Positions 1 to 9,178 are shown, counted from the first letter of the stretch. The stretch is DNA of 64,000 bases from Coprobacter secundus (GCA_000803105.1 JTDA01000008.1:86760-150759), one strand, 5' to 3'. Notes: generated from the sequence alone by a model not told the origin. Numbers and translations: made by a program.

Positions 1-864
1 GATGCAGGGAATCGGGTATCGAAAGGTGTTACGATTCTTTTAGAAAATGATATAGATATGAGTGGGATAGAATGGAAACCTATATATACTTCTGGAGAGC
101 CTACTTATACGGTAGATGGACAGGGACACGTATTGAGAAATTTTTCAATGAATGGAAAATTTGGAGCAGTATATGAATATTCTGCATTAGGAGGGTTGAT
201 TAAGTTAAAGTATAACGCGTATACAGGAGTGTGGGGCAAGTTTGAAGGAGTCATGAAGAATTTGATATTTGAGAATATAACCATTAATGGCCTTGCTAAT
301 GATGAGGTGCACACTGATGTCGAGGGCAATCCGATAGATCATAGTAAAGAATATGCTTATTTTGCAGGTTGCATAGGGTATACAGGTGCGAATTATAGTA
401 CTACTGCTCAGTTTGAGAATGTACATGCCAAACATATTCATGTTAAAGCTTCTACAGGATTGACCACTCAGAATATTGGTGGCTTGATTGGCTGGATTGG
501 TGTAGGCGGAGGCGCAACGTGGATGGATAATTGTTCTGTAAATGATGTGCATTTGACCGGTTATCAGGCTGGGGGATTAGTCGGCCAGATTGTAGGCGGC
601 CGTGGCATTGCCATTAAAAATTGCCTTGCGGAGAATGTATATATTCGTATGAGAAGTAGGTCAGGAATATCTGGATTTGTCGGGCAATATAATGATGGAG
701 CAGGCTCGAGAATAGAGAATTGCGTTTATCCGACCTATGTCGAATATTTGGATGATAAAGAGGGGGCTATTGCGGAATATGCTCCTGAGAATAATTTTTT
801 TGGAAGATGTACCAAAAATGAAGATAAAATTGTTATAATATCGTCAGAAGTTCCAGAACCGTAA
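1..864 (+). CDS. GLUG-motif surface protein, C-terminal part (5' end outside window)
   Basis: The frame is open from the first base, so only the last 287 codons are present and the start lies upstream. The protein is rich in Gly and Asn with repeated beta-strand units. An early segment reads DIDMSG-EWKPI, and later ones read IGGLIGWIGVGG and AGGLVGQIVGG, which are GLUG-type repeats. In Bacteroidales this family contains secreted or surface adhesin-like proteins with unknown ligands. The visible part has no membrane segment and no obvious C-terminal sorting domain. The gene is followed at once by a strong hairpin terminator. The family call is firm; any specific binding function is unknown. 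Confidence 0.8.
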   Translation, partial: DAGNRVSKGVTILLENDIDMSGIEWKPIYTSGEPTYTVDGQGHVLRNFSMNGKFGAVYEYSALGGLIKLKYNAYTGVWGKFEGVMKNLIFENITINGLANDEVHTDVEGNPIDHSKEYAYFAGCIGYTGANYSTTAQFENVHAKHIHVKASTGLTTQNIGGLIGWIGVGGGATWMDNCSVNDVHLTGYQAGGLVGQIVGGRGIAIKNCLAENVYIRMRSRSGISGFVGQYNDGAGSRIENCVYPTYVEYLDDKEGAIAEYAPENNFFGRCTKNEDKIVIISSEVPEP

Positions 865-868
865 TTGT

Positions 869-918
869 AAAATCTGTCCGAATTTATTGTCATTGATAAA
901 ATTCGGACAGATTTTTAT
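869..918 (+). terminator. Rho-independent terminator after the GLUG gene
   Basis: A long inverted repeat (AAAATCTGTCCGAATTTA paired with its complement near 896-916) encloses a short loop and runs into T-rich sequence. It starts 5 bases after the stop codon. It is symmetrical enough to serve the convergent miaA transcript as well. Confidence 0.85.
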
Positions 919-988
919 TACATGCATATAGAATATGTCTATTTTTGTTTAAAGGAAAGGTATTGTAATTGTAAGAAGATTCCTGATT

Positions 989-1888
989 TTATATTTTTTG
1001 TTCGATATACTCGATAATAGCTTTTTCCTCTTCAGGATGAAACCATCGGATGGTATCGTCTTTTTTGAACCATGTGATTTGTTTTTTTGCATACACTCTG
1101 GTATTTCGTTTTATTTTTTCTGTTGCTTGTTCGAGAGACCATTCTCCGGAAAGGTATTTGAACATTTCTTTATACCCTACGGTATTGAGGGAATTATAGT
1201 CTTTGTAAGCATACACTCGGCGGGCTTCTTCTATAAGGCCTTTGGCAACCATTTCATCTACACGAGTATTTATACGCGAAAACAGTTCTTTGCGTTCTCG
1301 GATTAGTCCTATTTTTATGATATTGAAATTTCTTTCTTTTGCCTGATTGGTGCGCAATTCCGAATATGGCCGCCCTGTCATATAGCAGATTTCTAAAGCG
1401 TGAATGACCCTTTTGGGATTTTTCAAATCGACTTGTTCGTAATATATGGGATCAAGCTTTTTTAGTTCACGGCATATGCAATCTAAACCTTCGGAGTTAT
1501 ATTTTTCTACGGTGTAATGTCGGATTTCGTCCGATATCGTTGGGATTTCATCTATTCCTTTACATACAGCGTCAATATACATCATAGACCCTCCACTCAT
1601 GAGGATTACATTATGGGAAAGGAAAAGTTTATCCAGCAATTTTATAACATCTTCTTCATAGCGGGCAGCACTATAATATTCATGTAAATCTAATGTACCT
1701 ACAAAATAGTGTTGTATACGTCCCATTTGTTCTTGTGTGGGTGCAGCTGTCCCGATTGTCAGTTCGCGATATAACTGACGGCTGTCTGATGAGAGAATAG
1801 GACTATGATAGTATTCGGCTAAACGGAGCGAAAGCTCTGTTTTACCGACTCCGGTAGGACCTAAAAGTACAACCAGTGTTTTGGACAT
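989..1888 (-). CDS. miaA: tRNA dimethylallyltransferase MiaA
   Basis: MiaA transfers a dimethylallyl group from DMAPP to N6 of A37 in tRNAs that read codons starting with U, in the cytoplasm. The 299-aa length is normal for the family. The P-loop GPTGVGKT is at residues 10-17, followed by the DSRQLYREL substrate motif near 35 and GGSMMYIDAVCKG near 100. The C-terminal half has the expected RNTRVYAKKQITWFKKD segment. It lies on the minus strand after pepT with a 237-bp gap, so it may have its own promoter. No consensus promoter box was obvious upstream. A second tRNA-modification gene, mnmE, lies 3 kb away. Confidence 0.97.
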   Translation of the reverse strand: MSKTLVVLLGPTGVGKTELSLRLAEYYHSPILSSDSRQLYRELTIGTAAPTQEQMGRIQHYFVGTLDLHEYYSAARYEEDVIKLLDKLFLSHNVILMSGGSMMYIDAVCKGIDEIPTISDEIRHYTVEKYNSEGLDCICRELKKLDPIYYEQVDLKNPKRVIHALEICYMTGRPYSELRTNQAKERNFNIIKIGLIRERKELFSRINTRVDEMVAKGLIEEARRVYAYKDYNSLNTVGYKEMFKYLSGEWSLEQATEKIKRNTRVYAKKQITWFKKDDTIRWFHPEEEKAIIEYIEQKI

Positions 1889-2125
1889 GTAGTGTAAAGA
1901 GATGACTTGATTTATAATAGAAGGTAGCTCAGTTTATTTCGATGACCTCAGATTCTAATATATGTACCTTCGGATAATTAAAAAAGATGTGTCGAAATTA
2001 TTTACTGTTTATCTAACTAAAGTATTTTGTATCATGTAAAGTATGTTTTCACGATACAGAAGATTTTGATAGATTTTTAGAATAAAAATAATTTTGACAC
2101 ATCTTTAGTGGAATATAGGAAATTC

Positions 2126-3346
2126 TTATTTTTCGGCTGTCAATTTGGCAATTTGTACAACTACCTCTTTGGCTTTTTCCATTGATTGGATGGGGACAAA
2201 TTCATATCGGCCATGGAAATTCAATCCTCCTGCAAAAATGTTAGGGCAGGGCAGACCTTTGAAAGAAAGTTGTGCACCGTCTGTGCCTCCGCGTACTGGC
2301 TTTACAATAGGGGTGACACCTACATCTTCCATCGCTTTAAAGGCTAAATCGACGATGTACATGACAGGCTCTACTTTCTCGCGCATATTATAGTATTGGT
2401 CTTTTATTTCGAGACTGGCACAATCAGGAAATTCTTTGTTTATTTTTCGTGTCAGATGCTCGAATTCCTTTTTACGACGTTCAAATCGGTCGCGGTCATG
2501 GTCTCGTATGATGTAAGTGAGCACCGTTTTTTCTACAGTCCCTTCAAATGAGATCAGGTGATAAAATCCTTCGTAGCCTTCGGTATGTTCAGGTGTTTCC
2601 CATCGAGGTAACATAATTGCGTATTGGGTGGCAACCCGTATAGAGTTGATCATTTTATGTTTGGCATATCCGGGATGTACATTTCTTCCTTTAAATGTGA
2701 TACTTGCAACAGCGGCATTGAAATTCTCATACTCTAATTCTCCAATTTCGCCGCCGTCGAGAGTATAAGCCCACTGAGCTCCAAATTTTTTTACATCGAA
2801 TTTGTGGGCTCCTTGACCGATTTCTTCATCAGGAGTGAACGCAACGCGTATTTTCCCGTGTTTGATTTCTGGGTGTTGTATCAGGTATTCCATTGCAGAG
2901 ATGATTTCAGCTATACCGGCTTTGTCATCAGCACCCAATAGAGTTTTTCCGTTTGTGACAATCAGGTCTTGGCCGATATAATGCAATACTTCGGGAAAGT
3001 CTTCTGTCCTTAGTACAATGTTTTCCTCTTTACATAAAGTGATATCTTTGCCGTCATAATTCTTTAGAATGCGAGGAGTAACATGCCGACCTGACATGTC
3101 AGGACTGGTGTCAAGATGAGCGATGAAACCTATGACCGGAACTTCTTTATCTGTGTTCGAAGGCAGGGTTGCCATCAGGTATCCATTTTCGTCAAGCGAA
3201 ACTTCGGTCATACCTATTGCTTTTAATTCTTTTTCCAGTTCACGAGCAAAAATCATTTGTCCAGGAGTACTGGGAGTCATATTAGTAAGTTCATCCGATT
3301 GGGTATCGAAGCTAACGTAATGGAGAAAACGATCGGTTAAATTCAT
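2126..3346 (-). CDS. pepT: Peptidase T (tripeptide aminopeptidase)
   Basis: Peptidase T is a cytoplasmic di-zinc M20 exopeptidase that removes the N-terminal residue from tripeptides. The 406-aa length is typical. The metal-site motifs are all visible: IAHLDTSPD (His-x-Asp), GADDKAGIAEI, the catalytic pair in PDEEIGQG, and the C-terminal RGGTDGAQLSF segment. It is transcribed from a TATCTTTG box (3396-3403, minus strand) that is back to back with the promoter of the endonuclease gene. Nothing suggests truncation. Confidence 0.96.
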   Translation of the reverse strand: MNLTDRFLHYVSFDTQSDELTNMTPSTPGQMIFARELEKELKAIGMTEVSLDENGYLMATLPSNTDKEVPVIGFIAHLDTSPDMSGRHVTPRILKNYDGKDITLCKEENIVLRTEDFPEVLHYIGQDLIVTNGKTLLGADDKAGIAEIISAMEYLIQHPEIKHGKIRVAFTPDEEIGQGAHKFDVKKFGAQWAYTLDGGEIGELEYENFNAAVASITFKGRNVHPGYAKHKMINSIRVATQYAIMLPRWETPEHTEGYEGFYHLISFEGTVEKTVLTYIIRDHDRDRFERRKKEFEHLTRKINKEFPDCASLEIKDQYYNMREKVEPVMYIVDLAFKAMEDVGVTPIVKPVRGGTDGAQLSFKGLPCPNIFAGGLNFHGRYEFVPIQSMEKAKEVVVQIAKLTAEK

Positions 3347-3395
3347 ATATGTGTTTTTATAAATTACAATTTCAAGGTTCGTAAATTTTGACAGA

Positions 3396-3423
3396 CAAAG
3401 ATAGAGATTTTTGTGTACATTTG
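3396..3423. promoter_or_regulatory. Divergent Bacteroides-type promoter boxes for pepT and the endonuclease
   Basis: TATCTTTG on the minus strand (3396-3403) and TACATTTG on the plus strand (3416-3423) both match the Bacteroides -7 consensus TAnnTTTG. Clear -33 TTTG boxes at the right spacing are not evident, so the call rests on the -7 boxes and their placement between divergent genes. Confidence 0.6.
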
Positions 3424-3454
3424 CACAGCGTTTTATAAATATCTATTTTCGATT

Positions 3455-4312
3455 ATGGTAAAAAAAAGGCGAAATAGGAAACCAAAAAGCCCGTCGTCGA
3501 TGAAATATCTTACTATCGTAGCATGGGTCATATTTGTGCTTATATTACTATATTGTTTTAGAGAACCTATAAAATCTTTTTTTTCAGTTTCTAAGGGTGT
3601 GGGGGGGAAATATAATATTGAATCTGCCGATTTAGAGATACCTGGACCATTGAAAAACAGGCAAGAACAGCACATACGCCATACGGGCTATACAGTCTCA
3701 TATAATGAACAGTGGAAAATACCTAATTGGGTGGCATATGAATTGACACGAGATGAGCTGGGAGGTGATGTGAAGCGAACGAATAAGTTTATGGTTGACC
3801 CTATGACAGGAGGGGTGAGTGCTACGAATCCTGATTATTTGCATTCTGGATTTGATAAGGGACATATGGCTCCGGCAGGAGATATGAAATGGAGTGAGAA
3901 AGCAATGAAAGAATCGTTTTACTTCTCGAATATGTGTCCACAACGACCGGGATTGAATAGGGGTGCGTGGAAAGTGCTTGAGGAAAAAATCAGGGATTGG
4001 GCAGTTCAAGACAGTGCTATATATATCGTGTGTGGCCCGTTGGTTAAGGCATCAGATTCGACCATAGGTAAGAATAAAGTAAAGGTGCCACACGGTTTTT
4101 TTAAAGTTGTTTTGTCTCCTTATACCAGTACTCCTAAGGGTATTGCATTTATATTTGAGAATAAAAATGAGGATAAAAAACTAACTTCTTACGTTGTTTC
4201 AATTGATAGTGTGGAATCTCTTACAGGAATGGATTTTTTCCCAACTTTGCCGGATGAATTGGAAGATAACATTGAGTCGACGGTACAAATATCGGATTGG
4301 AATTTTAAGTGA
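3455..4312 (+). CDS. DNA/RNA non-specific endonuclease, membrane-anchored
   Basis: This belongs to the NUC1/EndA-type beta-beta-alpha-metal nucleases, which cut single- and double-stranded DNA and RNA using one divalent metal ion. The catalytic motif appears as DKGHMAPAGD (the usual DRGH with Lys for Arg), with the supporting Asn in SNMCPQRPGLNRG. A single hydrophobic segment (YLTIVAWVIFVLILLYCF) near the N-terminus suggests export with an inner-membrane anchor. I chose the ATG at 3455: the frame extends to a GTG at 3413, but that overlaps the TACATTTG promoter box. It ends 10 bases before mnmE and is probably co-transcribed with it. Confidence 0.88.
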   Translation: MVKKRRNRKPKSPSSMKYLTIVAWVIFVLILLYCFREPIKSFFSVSKGVGGKYNIESADLEIPGPLKNRQEQHIRHTGYTVSYNEQWKIPNWVAYELTRDELGGDVKRTNKFMVDPMTGGVSATNPDYLHSGFDKGHMAPAGDMKWSEKAMKESFYFSNMCPQRPGLNRGAWKVLEEKIRDWAVQDSAIYIVCGPLVKASDSTIGKNKVKVPHGFFKVVLSPYTSTPKGIAFIFENKNEDKKLTSYVVSIDSVESLTGMDFFPTLPDELEDNIESTVQISDWNFK

Positions 4313-4322
4313 ATATTAGTAT

Positions 4323-5726
4323 ATGATGATAACGAATGATACGATATGTGCAGTATCCACAGCTCCCGGAGTTGGCGGAATTGCCGTGATACGAGTGAGT
4401 GGGAAAGAGGCGATACCCATAACAAATGACATTTTTGTAGGGATAAAAAAGAATATGTCTCTTTTTTCACAGAAAGCTTATACCTTGGCTTATGGAAGTA
4501 TATTGGATGAAGAGAATCGACTTATAGATGAGGTTATAGTCGCTCTTTTCCGTGCACCGCATTCCTTTACCGGAGAAGATGTTGTTGAGATATCGTGTCA
4601 TGGTTCTTTATATATACAACAACAAATTATTGCTTTGCTTATTCGTAAAGGATGCCGGTCTGCTCTTCCGGGAGAATTTACACAACGGGCGTTTGCAAAT
4701 GGGAAAATGGATCTTTCGCAGGCGGAGGCTGTTGCTGATTTGATAGCTTCAACATCGGCTGCGACCCATCGTCTGGCTATGAACCAGATGCGAGGAGGAT
4801 TCAGCCGTGAATTGACCCTTTTGAGAACCCGATTGCTCAATTTTGTATCTCTCGTGGAGCTTGAGCTTGATTTTAGTGAGGAAGAGGTAGAATTTGCCAA
4901 TCGGGAGCAGTTGAAAGATTTGTCGACACAGATAGAGCAGGAGATACGCCGTTTGTCTGAGTCATTTAGAGTAGGAAATGCCATAAAAAATGGAATCCCT
5001 ACAGCAATAATAGGTGAAACTAATGCAGGAAAATCGACCTTGCTTAACCGATTTTTGCATGAAGACCGGGCATTAGTGTCTGATATTCATGGAACTACCC
5101 GGGATGTTATAGAAGATACGATAAATCTTCAGGGCATCACTTTCCGGTTTATCGATACCGCAGGAATCCGGGATACCCAGGACAAGATAGAAAGTATGGG
5201 TATAGAGCGTACATTCAGGAAACTTGAACAGGCATCTATTGTGTTATGGGTGATAGATGTAACACAGGAGATAGGAAAAATCAAAAGATTAAGTGAGCGT
5301 ATATTACCGTTGTGTGAAAAGAAAAAGCTGGTTTTAGTCTTTAACAAAATCGATAATATAAGCGGTTCTGTAGAAGAAGAAAAAGAACGGTTTGCTCTGA
5401 CTCTGCCTGGGGTGGAATATATTTTTATTTCAGCAAAAGAAAACAAATGTATTGTCCAGCTTGAAGAACTGTTGGTACGTGCTGCTCAATTACCGGAAAC
5501 CGGGGAGAATGATATAATTGTCACCAATGCGCGTCATTATGAAGCGCTTACTCGTGCCCTTTCTGCGATAGAAAGAGTGCGGCATGGTCTTGATACTGAT
5601 ATTTCCGGGGATTTTCTTTCGCAGGACATACGTGAATGTATGCACTATCTGGGCGAAATTACCGGACAAATTTCTACAGATGACATTCTCGGTAATATTT
5701 TTAGTAAATTTTGCATCGGCAAATGA
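4323..5726 (+). CDS. mnmE: tRNA uridine-5-carboxymethylaminomethyl modification GTPase MnmE
   Basis: MnmE (TrmE) works with MnmG to modify U34 of certain tRNAs. The N-terminal folate-binding domain is intact (PGVGGIAVIRVSG; HGSLYIQQQII). The inserted G domain has G1 GETNAGKS at 231-238, GTTRD near 257-261, DTAG at 278-281 and NKID further on. The protein ends with the invariant Cys-Ile-Gly-Lys, whose Cys is important in this family. Two ATGs are in tandem at the start. The last codons coincide with the attachment core of element 1, so the terminal bases may have been supplied by the element, as SGI1-type islands do at the mnmE end in Gammaproteobacteria. Confidence 0.97.
   Translation: MMITNDTICAVSTAPGVGGIAVIRVSGKEAIPITNDIFVGIKKNMSLFSQKAYTLAYGSILDEENRLIDEVIVALFRAPHSFTGEDVVEISCHGSLYIQQQIIALLIRKGCRSALPGEFTQRAFANGKMDLSQAEAVADLIASTSAATHRLAMNQMRGGFSRELTLLRTRLLNFVSLVELELDFSEEEVEFANREQLKDLSTQIEQEIRRLSESFRVGNAIKNGIPTAIIGETNAGKSTLLNRFLHEDRALVSDIHGTTRDVIEDTINLQGITFRFIDTAGIRDTQDKIESMGIERTFRKLEQASIVLWVIDVTQEIGKIKRLSERILPLCEKKKLVLVFNKIDNISGSVEEEKERFALTLPGVEYIFISAKENKCIVQLEELLVRAAQLPETGENDIIVTNARHYEALTRALSAIERVRHGLDTDISGDFLSQDIRECMHYLGEITGQISTDDILGNIFSKFCIGK
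5712..5726 (+). other. Attachment core at the mnmE/element 1 junction (attL)
   Basis: The last five codons of mnmE (Cys-Ile-Gly-Lys-stop) recur at 30486-30500 with two synonymous or silent changes. The paired 11-bp-spaced TACC repeats lie 140 bp to the right of this core and 138 bp to the right of the second one, which supports both as recombination sites. Confidence 0.7.
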
Positions 5727-5767
5727 TATATCGCAATTAACCGCAACGAATTAGAACCAACTATAAT

Positions 5768-5797
5768 GAAGTCGCTGAATTTCAGCGACTTTTTTTA
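5768..5797 (+). terminator. Terminator downstream of mnmE
   Basis: The hairpin AAGTCGCTGAATTTCAGCGACTT is followed by a run of T. It lies inside the element end, about 40 bp after the mnmE stop. Confidence 0.85.
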
Positions 5798-5847
5798 TTT
5801 ACCCAAAATCCAGTTCATAGCGATTGGATAGTGTTGTTCACCATATT

Positions 5848-5927
5848 TTTCTACCGTATTTCTACCGCGAAACAAATTGGGGTTTGTCCCCAATGTCACA
5901 CTGAGGTAGTCAACAACATGTGTTGAC
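5848..5927 (+). repeat. Candidate integrase/excisionase arm sites of element 1
   Basis: TTTCTACCG occurs at 5848-5856 and again at 5859-5867, an exact 11-bp period (one helical turn). Two short perfect dyads follow: ATTGGGG/CCCCAAT at 5876-5894 and GTCAACA/TGTTGAC at 5909-5927. Their position between the att core and the first gene fits binding sites for integrase and accessory proteins. Confidence 0.5.
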
Positions 5928-5999
5928 AATGGTTTACATAGGTAGACAAAAAGCGAAATTAAAACTATATGGTTTCACTAAAAATATGGAGAAAACAAC

Positions 6000-6878
6000 A
6001 TGGAAGTAAAAAGAATTTGCCAATGGTGTGGTAAGCCATTCATTGCGAAGAAAACTACCACTAATTATTGTAGCCACCAATGTGCCAGTCAAGGCTACAA
6101 ACATCGTATGAGAGAACGAAGACTCGAACTTCGTGAGTTACAGGATTTGATAGAAGTCAAAAGTAAACTTGACCATCAAGACTACTTTACTTTTGCACAA
6201 GCCGCACAGTTGATGGGCGTTTCTCGCCAATACATTTACAAACTCGTCAAAGAGGATAAGTTGAGAGCTTCAAGAATCAGTGCAAGGATGTCAATCATTC
6301 GCAGAGCCGATATTGAACTGATGCTCAAAACCCGCCCCTATGAACGAAGAAGAGTAAAAGATGATCTTGATATAACTGAGTACTACACTGCCGAGCAAAT
6401 TTCCGAAAAGTACAAAGTATCGCAAAAATGGATTTGGGCATATACAAGAGAGAACAATATCCCCAAAATCCGTATCCGCCAGTTCAACTATTACAGCAAA
6501 AAGCACATTGATGCTGCTTTTGCCAAATACAAGACAGATAATGATCTGACTGAATGGTACACTCCCGAAGAGATAGAACAAAAGTATGGGATGAGTCGGG
6601 TTGCCATCCGCTCCCATGTCTATCGCAACAACATCCCGTCTAAGAAAGAACACGGTCAGATATTCTACTCGAAGCTACATTTTGACCTATCCAAGCAGAC
6701 TGCCGAAGATAATGCTTCGGAATACTATACCGTGCAAGAAGCCATGAAGAGATACAATCTCACACGGGATTCTGTCTATGGCATTCTGCAGTTCCACGAA
6801 ATCAAACGTGAGAAGAAAGGGCGTTTCGTCAGGTTCCTGAAAGTGGAATTTGATCATGTAATGGGCGTCAGAAAATAA
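6000..6878 (+). CDS. Zinc-ribbon protein with four tandem excisionase-type HTH modules
   Basis: This 292-aa protein begins with a Cys4 zinc ribbon (CQWCGKPF ... YCSHQC, residues about 5-30). Four similar HTH units of about 50-60 residues follow, each starting with a phrase like FTFAQAAQLMGVS, YYTAEQISEKYKVS, WYTPEEIEQKYGMS or YYTVQEAMKRYNLT. These resemble the MerR/excisionase winged-helix units that read the DNA minor and major grooves. The gene lies between the arm-site region and the integrase, and element 2 has a homologue in the same place. I infer a recombination-directionality or regulatory DNA-binding role. GGAG precedes the ATG. Confidence 0.7.
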   Translation: MEVKRICQWCGKPFIAKKTTTNYCSHQCASQGYKHRMRERRLELRELQDLIEVKSKLDHQDYFTFAQAAQLMGVSRQYIYKLVKEDKLRASRISARMSIIRRADIELMLKTRPYERRRVKDDLDITEYYTAEQISEKYKVSQKWIWAYTRENNIPKIRIRQFNYYSKKHIDAAFAKYKTDNDLTEWYTPEEIEQKYGMSRVAIRSHVYRNNIPSKKEHGQIFYSKLHFDLSKQTAEDNASEYYTVQEAMKRYNLTRDSVYGILQFHEIKREKKGRFVRFLKVEFDHVMGVRK

Positions 6879-6896
6879 GCCTAAGTCTGAATTTAG

Positions 6897-6962
6897 GCAG
6901 ACCAGAAAATGATTCTAAAAATGAGCATTGTCTGCGTCAAGTCATTACGGACATTTGCAGCA
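6897..6962 (+). promoter_or_regulatory. Promoter-operator copy 1 of element 1, before int
   Basis: This 66-bp stretch is repeated imperfectly at 9114-9178. Conserved blocks are GCAGACC at the left, TGAG-TTGTC-GCGT in the middle, TCATT, and TTTGCAGCA at the right. GCAGAC and GTCTGC form a dyad within it. The TTTGC end resembles a -7 box and lies 32 bp before the integrase start. Confidence 0.5.
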
Positions 6963-6993
6963 AATCAAGTATAAACTAATAATAATTGTAACC

Positions 6994-8106
6994 ATGTTAG
7001 AATGTAAAACAGTAACATTGAGAACACGTCCTTTGAAAAACGGGATGCTTTCTTACTATCTGGATTATTATCCAGGCTATCGTGACCAGGAAACAATGAA
7101 GACCATCCGCCACGAAGGATTGAACATTTATATTTATGCCAATCCCAAGAATGAGCATGAACGTAACTTCAATGCCACTATGTCGGAAAAGGCAGAAGCC
7201 ATCCGATGCAGACGCTTTGAATCTATCGTAAATGACAGGTATGATTTCTTTGACAGGCACAAACTCAAAGCGGATTTTCTGGAATACTACCGCAGGCAAC
7301 TTCGTAAGCATGACCAAAAGTGGGAATTTGTATACCACCATTTCTACAACTTCGTTCATGGCAAATGTACTTTTGAAGAAATTGATATTGACCTTTGTAA
7401 TAAGTTTCGTGAGTATCTGCTAAATGCCAAGCAACTCAGGCGTGACGGTCACATTTCAAAGAACTCTGCTTCCGGCTATTGGTCAACATTCAGGGGACTT
7501 TTGAAAATCCTTTATCGCAATCGGCTAATCAAAACCAATATCAATGACTTTTTGGATAAAATCGAAACAGAAGATACTCCAAAAGATTATCTAAGTGTGG
7601 AAGAATTATACAAATTGGCAGAAACACCTTGCAAAAAGCCAATTCTGAAAACAGCGGCATTGTTCTCATGTCTGACCAGTCTTAGAATCAGCGACATACT
7701 ATCGTTGCAATGGCATGAAATCATTGACTTTGCAGCTGGAGGAAAATGTGTCCATACAATTACCCAAAAGACCAAAACAGAGGACATCATTCCAATCAGT
7801 GACGAAGCCCTGCAATTAATCGGCTATTCTCCGGAAAAAACCGGATTAGTATTTAAAGGATTGAAACGAAGTTGGACACAGCAACCCATGAAAGAGTGGA
7901 TTCGCGAAGCCGGTATTACCAAGAATATCACTTTCCACTCCTACCGAAGAACATACGCAACACTTCAAGGAGCAGCCGGCACAGACATACGTACCATTCA
8001 AAGTAACATGGCACATAAAAGTATTACCACGACACAACGGTACATGAAAGTTGTGGACAGCAACAAGCGTGAAGCCAGCAACAGAATCTCTTTAATCCGC
8101 AAGTAA
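6994..8106 (+). CDS. Tyrosine-type site-specific integrase of element 1
   Basis: This 370-aa integrase has a complete catalytic set: Arg231 (SLRISDIL), His315 and Arg318 (FHSYRR), His341 (MAHKS) and nucleophile Tyr350 (TQRYM). The N-terminal 100 residues form the arm-binding domain (LRTRPLKNGMLSYYLDYYPG), followed by a SAM-like core-binding domain. The ATG at 6994 is preferred over an upstream start at 6928 because the homologue at 31740 starts at the equivalent residue and the repeat operator occupies 6897-6962. It should insert and excise element 1 at the mnmE end. It is closely similar along its length to the broken integrase of element 2. Confidence 0.93.
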   Translation: MLECKTVTLRTRPLKNGMLSYYLDYYPGYRDQETMKTIRHEGLNIYIYANPKNEHERNFNATMSEKAEAIRCRRFESIVNDRYDFFDRHKLKADFLEYYRRQLRKHDQKWEFVYHHFYNFVHGKCTFEEIDIDLCNKFREYLLNAKQLRRDGHISKNSASGYWSTFRGLLKILYRNRLIKTNINDFLDKIETEDTPKDYLSVEELYKLAETPCKKPILKTAALFSCLTSLRISDILSLQWHEIIDFAAGGKCVHTITQKTKTEDIIPISDEALQLIGYSPEKTGLVFKGLKRSWTQQPMKEWIREAGITKNITFHSYRRTYATLQGAAGTDIRTIQSNMAHKSITTTQRYMKVVDSNKREASNRISLIRK

Positions 8107-8137
8107 GAATTAAAGTCCAAATAATCCCGTCTTTATC

Positions 8138-8187
8138 GCTCAGAGTATGATATTTTGCATCAAATCATATTCTGAGCATATTTTTTC
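8138..8187 (+). terminator. Terminator after the element 1 integrase
   Basis: GCTCAGAGTATGAT pairs with ATCATATTCTGAGC around a short loop and is followed by T-rich sequence. Confidence 0.8.
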
Positions 8188-8241
8188 TTAAATTCTAAAC
8201 GATTATCCATCGCAAACTGCAACTATTTGGAAATCTGCATA

Positions 8242-8249
8242 TACATTTG
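8242..8249 (+). promoter_or_regulatory. -7 box for the two-TM protein gene
   Basis: TACATTTG matches TAnnTTTG and lies 31 bp before the start at 8281. The homologous gene in element 2 also has a box (53839-53846) at almost the same distance. No well-spaced -33 box was seen. Confidence 0.5.
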
Positions 8250-8280
8250 TCTTATTGTAAAACTCAAATAGTATCAGTTT

Positions 8281-9102
8281 ATGACGAATAGTATTAAAAT
8301 CTCTCCTCAAAGAACCAGTTTCATACTTTCAGCAAGTGTCATTCTTTACTGGGCAACAGACTCCTATTTATATCTCAATTGCCATATCAACCTGATGGAA
8401 TATTCCACTCCAGTTATTCTATATATTACGGCAATGATACTCGCCTGTGGAGTACTTAAGCATTTCTTCTTCCGATTCATTACAAAGAATGAATTGAGTT
8501 TGTCTTTTGGCAAGCAAGTAAAACCTCTTCCTGTTGAACTAACTGAACAAATTAAGGAGATTGAACCAGAGTGTCCAAACGCCAAGGACATAAATCCGGT
8601 AAATTTAGTTGCAGAAAGTGTTGTAAAACAAGATTATATGGATAATTATGAAGTACGTGTGGCTGAGATTGAACGTAAAAAAGCCGAAAGGCAGGCAGAC
8701 ATTAAGCGTGTCATTCATGAATATACCACATTTGTAATGACTGAATTTCTCTCAAAAGAAAATCTTGAAATTCTGCATGAAAATATAGAGTATTTCGCGC
8801 ACGGACGACCTGATTTATATAAGCCAATCCGTTCAGTATTGGATAATCTACTCCGTTCTATCGACCTGATGCATTTCGTGTGGAATATCGGAGAGAGATT
8901 GAGTATTTCTCTTATAGACAGAGCTACATTCATACATACTATATTTCCACATGAACTAAAAGATGCTTCGATTAAATATCTGTCTAAAAATCTCCGGACA
9001 TGCGGAGTTTGCAAAATAGCACTTGATATTCCTAAAACCGGAGATTATCACTTCAAATGTATGAAGAACGACTCTGAATCGGACTTAGATTCAACCAATT
9101 AG
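8281..9102 (+). CDS. Conserved element protein with two N-terminal membrane segments
   Basis: I do not recognise a named family. The 273-aa protein has two hydrophobic segments near the N-terminus (about residues 14-30 and 40-65), a charged middle, and a C-terminal domain with the motif RSIDLMHFVWNIG. The product of 53873-54640 in element 2 has the same architecture and the near-identical motif KSIDIMHFGWNIG, and sits in the same gene order between int and the small HTH gene. The protein is therefore a core component of this element family, probably cytoplasmic-facing and membrane-bound. A role in replication, transfer or maintenance is possible but not shown. Confidence 0.6.
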   Translation: MTNSIKISPQRTSFILSASVILYWATDSYLYLNCHINLMEYSTPVILYITAMILACGVLKHFFFRFITKNELSLSFGKQVKPLPVELTEQIKEIEPECPNAKDINPVNLVAESVVKQDYMDNYEVRVAEIERKKAERQADIKRVIHEYTTFVMTEFLSKENLEILHENIEYFAHGRPDLYKPIRSVLDNLLRSIDLMHFVWNIGERLSISLIDRATFIHTIFPHELKDASIKYLSKNLRTCGVCKIALDIPKTGDYHFKCMKNDSESDLDSTN

Positions 9103-9113
9103 GGTTATTCAAC

Positions 9114-9178
9114 GCAGACCGAAATATTATTGCTTTCTGAGGTTTGTCAGCGTTACATCATTGTGTTGGTTTGCAGCA
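9114..9178 (+). promoter_or_regulatory. Promoter-operator copy 2 of element 1, before the HTH-RepA operon
   Basis: This is the second copy of the repeat at 6897-6962. It carries GCAGACC, GAG-TTGTC-GCGT, TCATT and TTTGCAGCA in the same order and ends 25 bp before the start at 9203. Confidence 0.5.
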
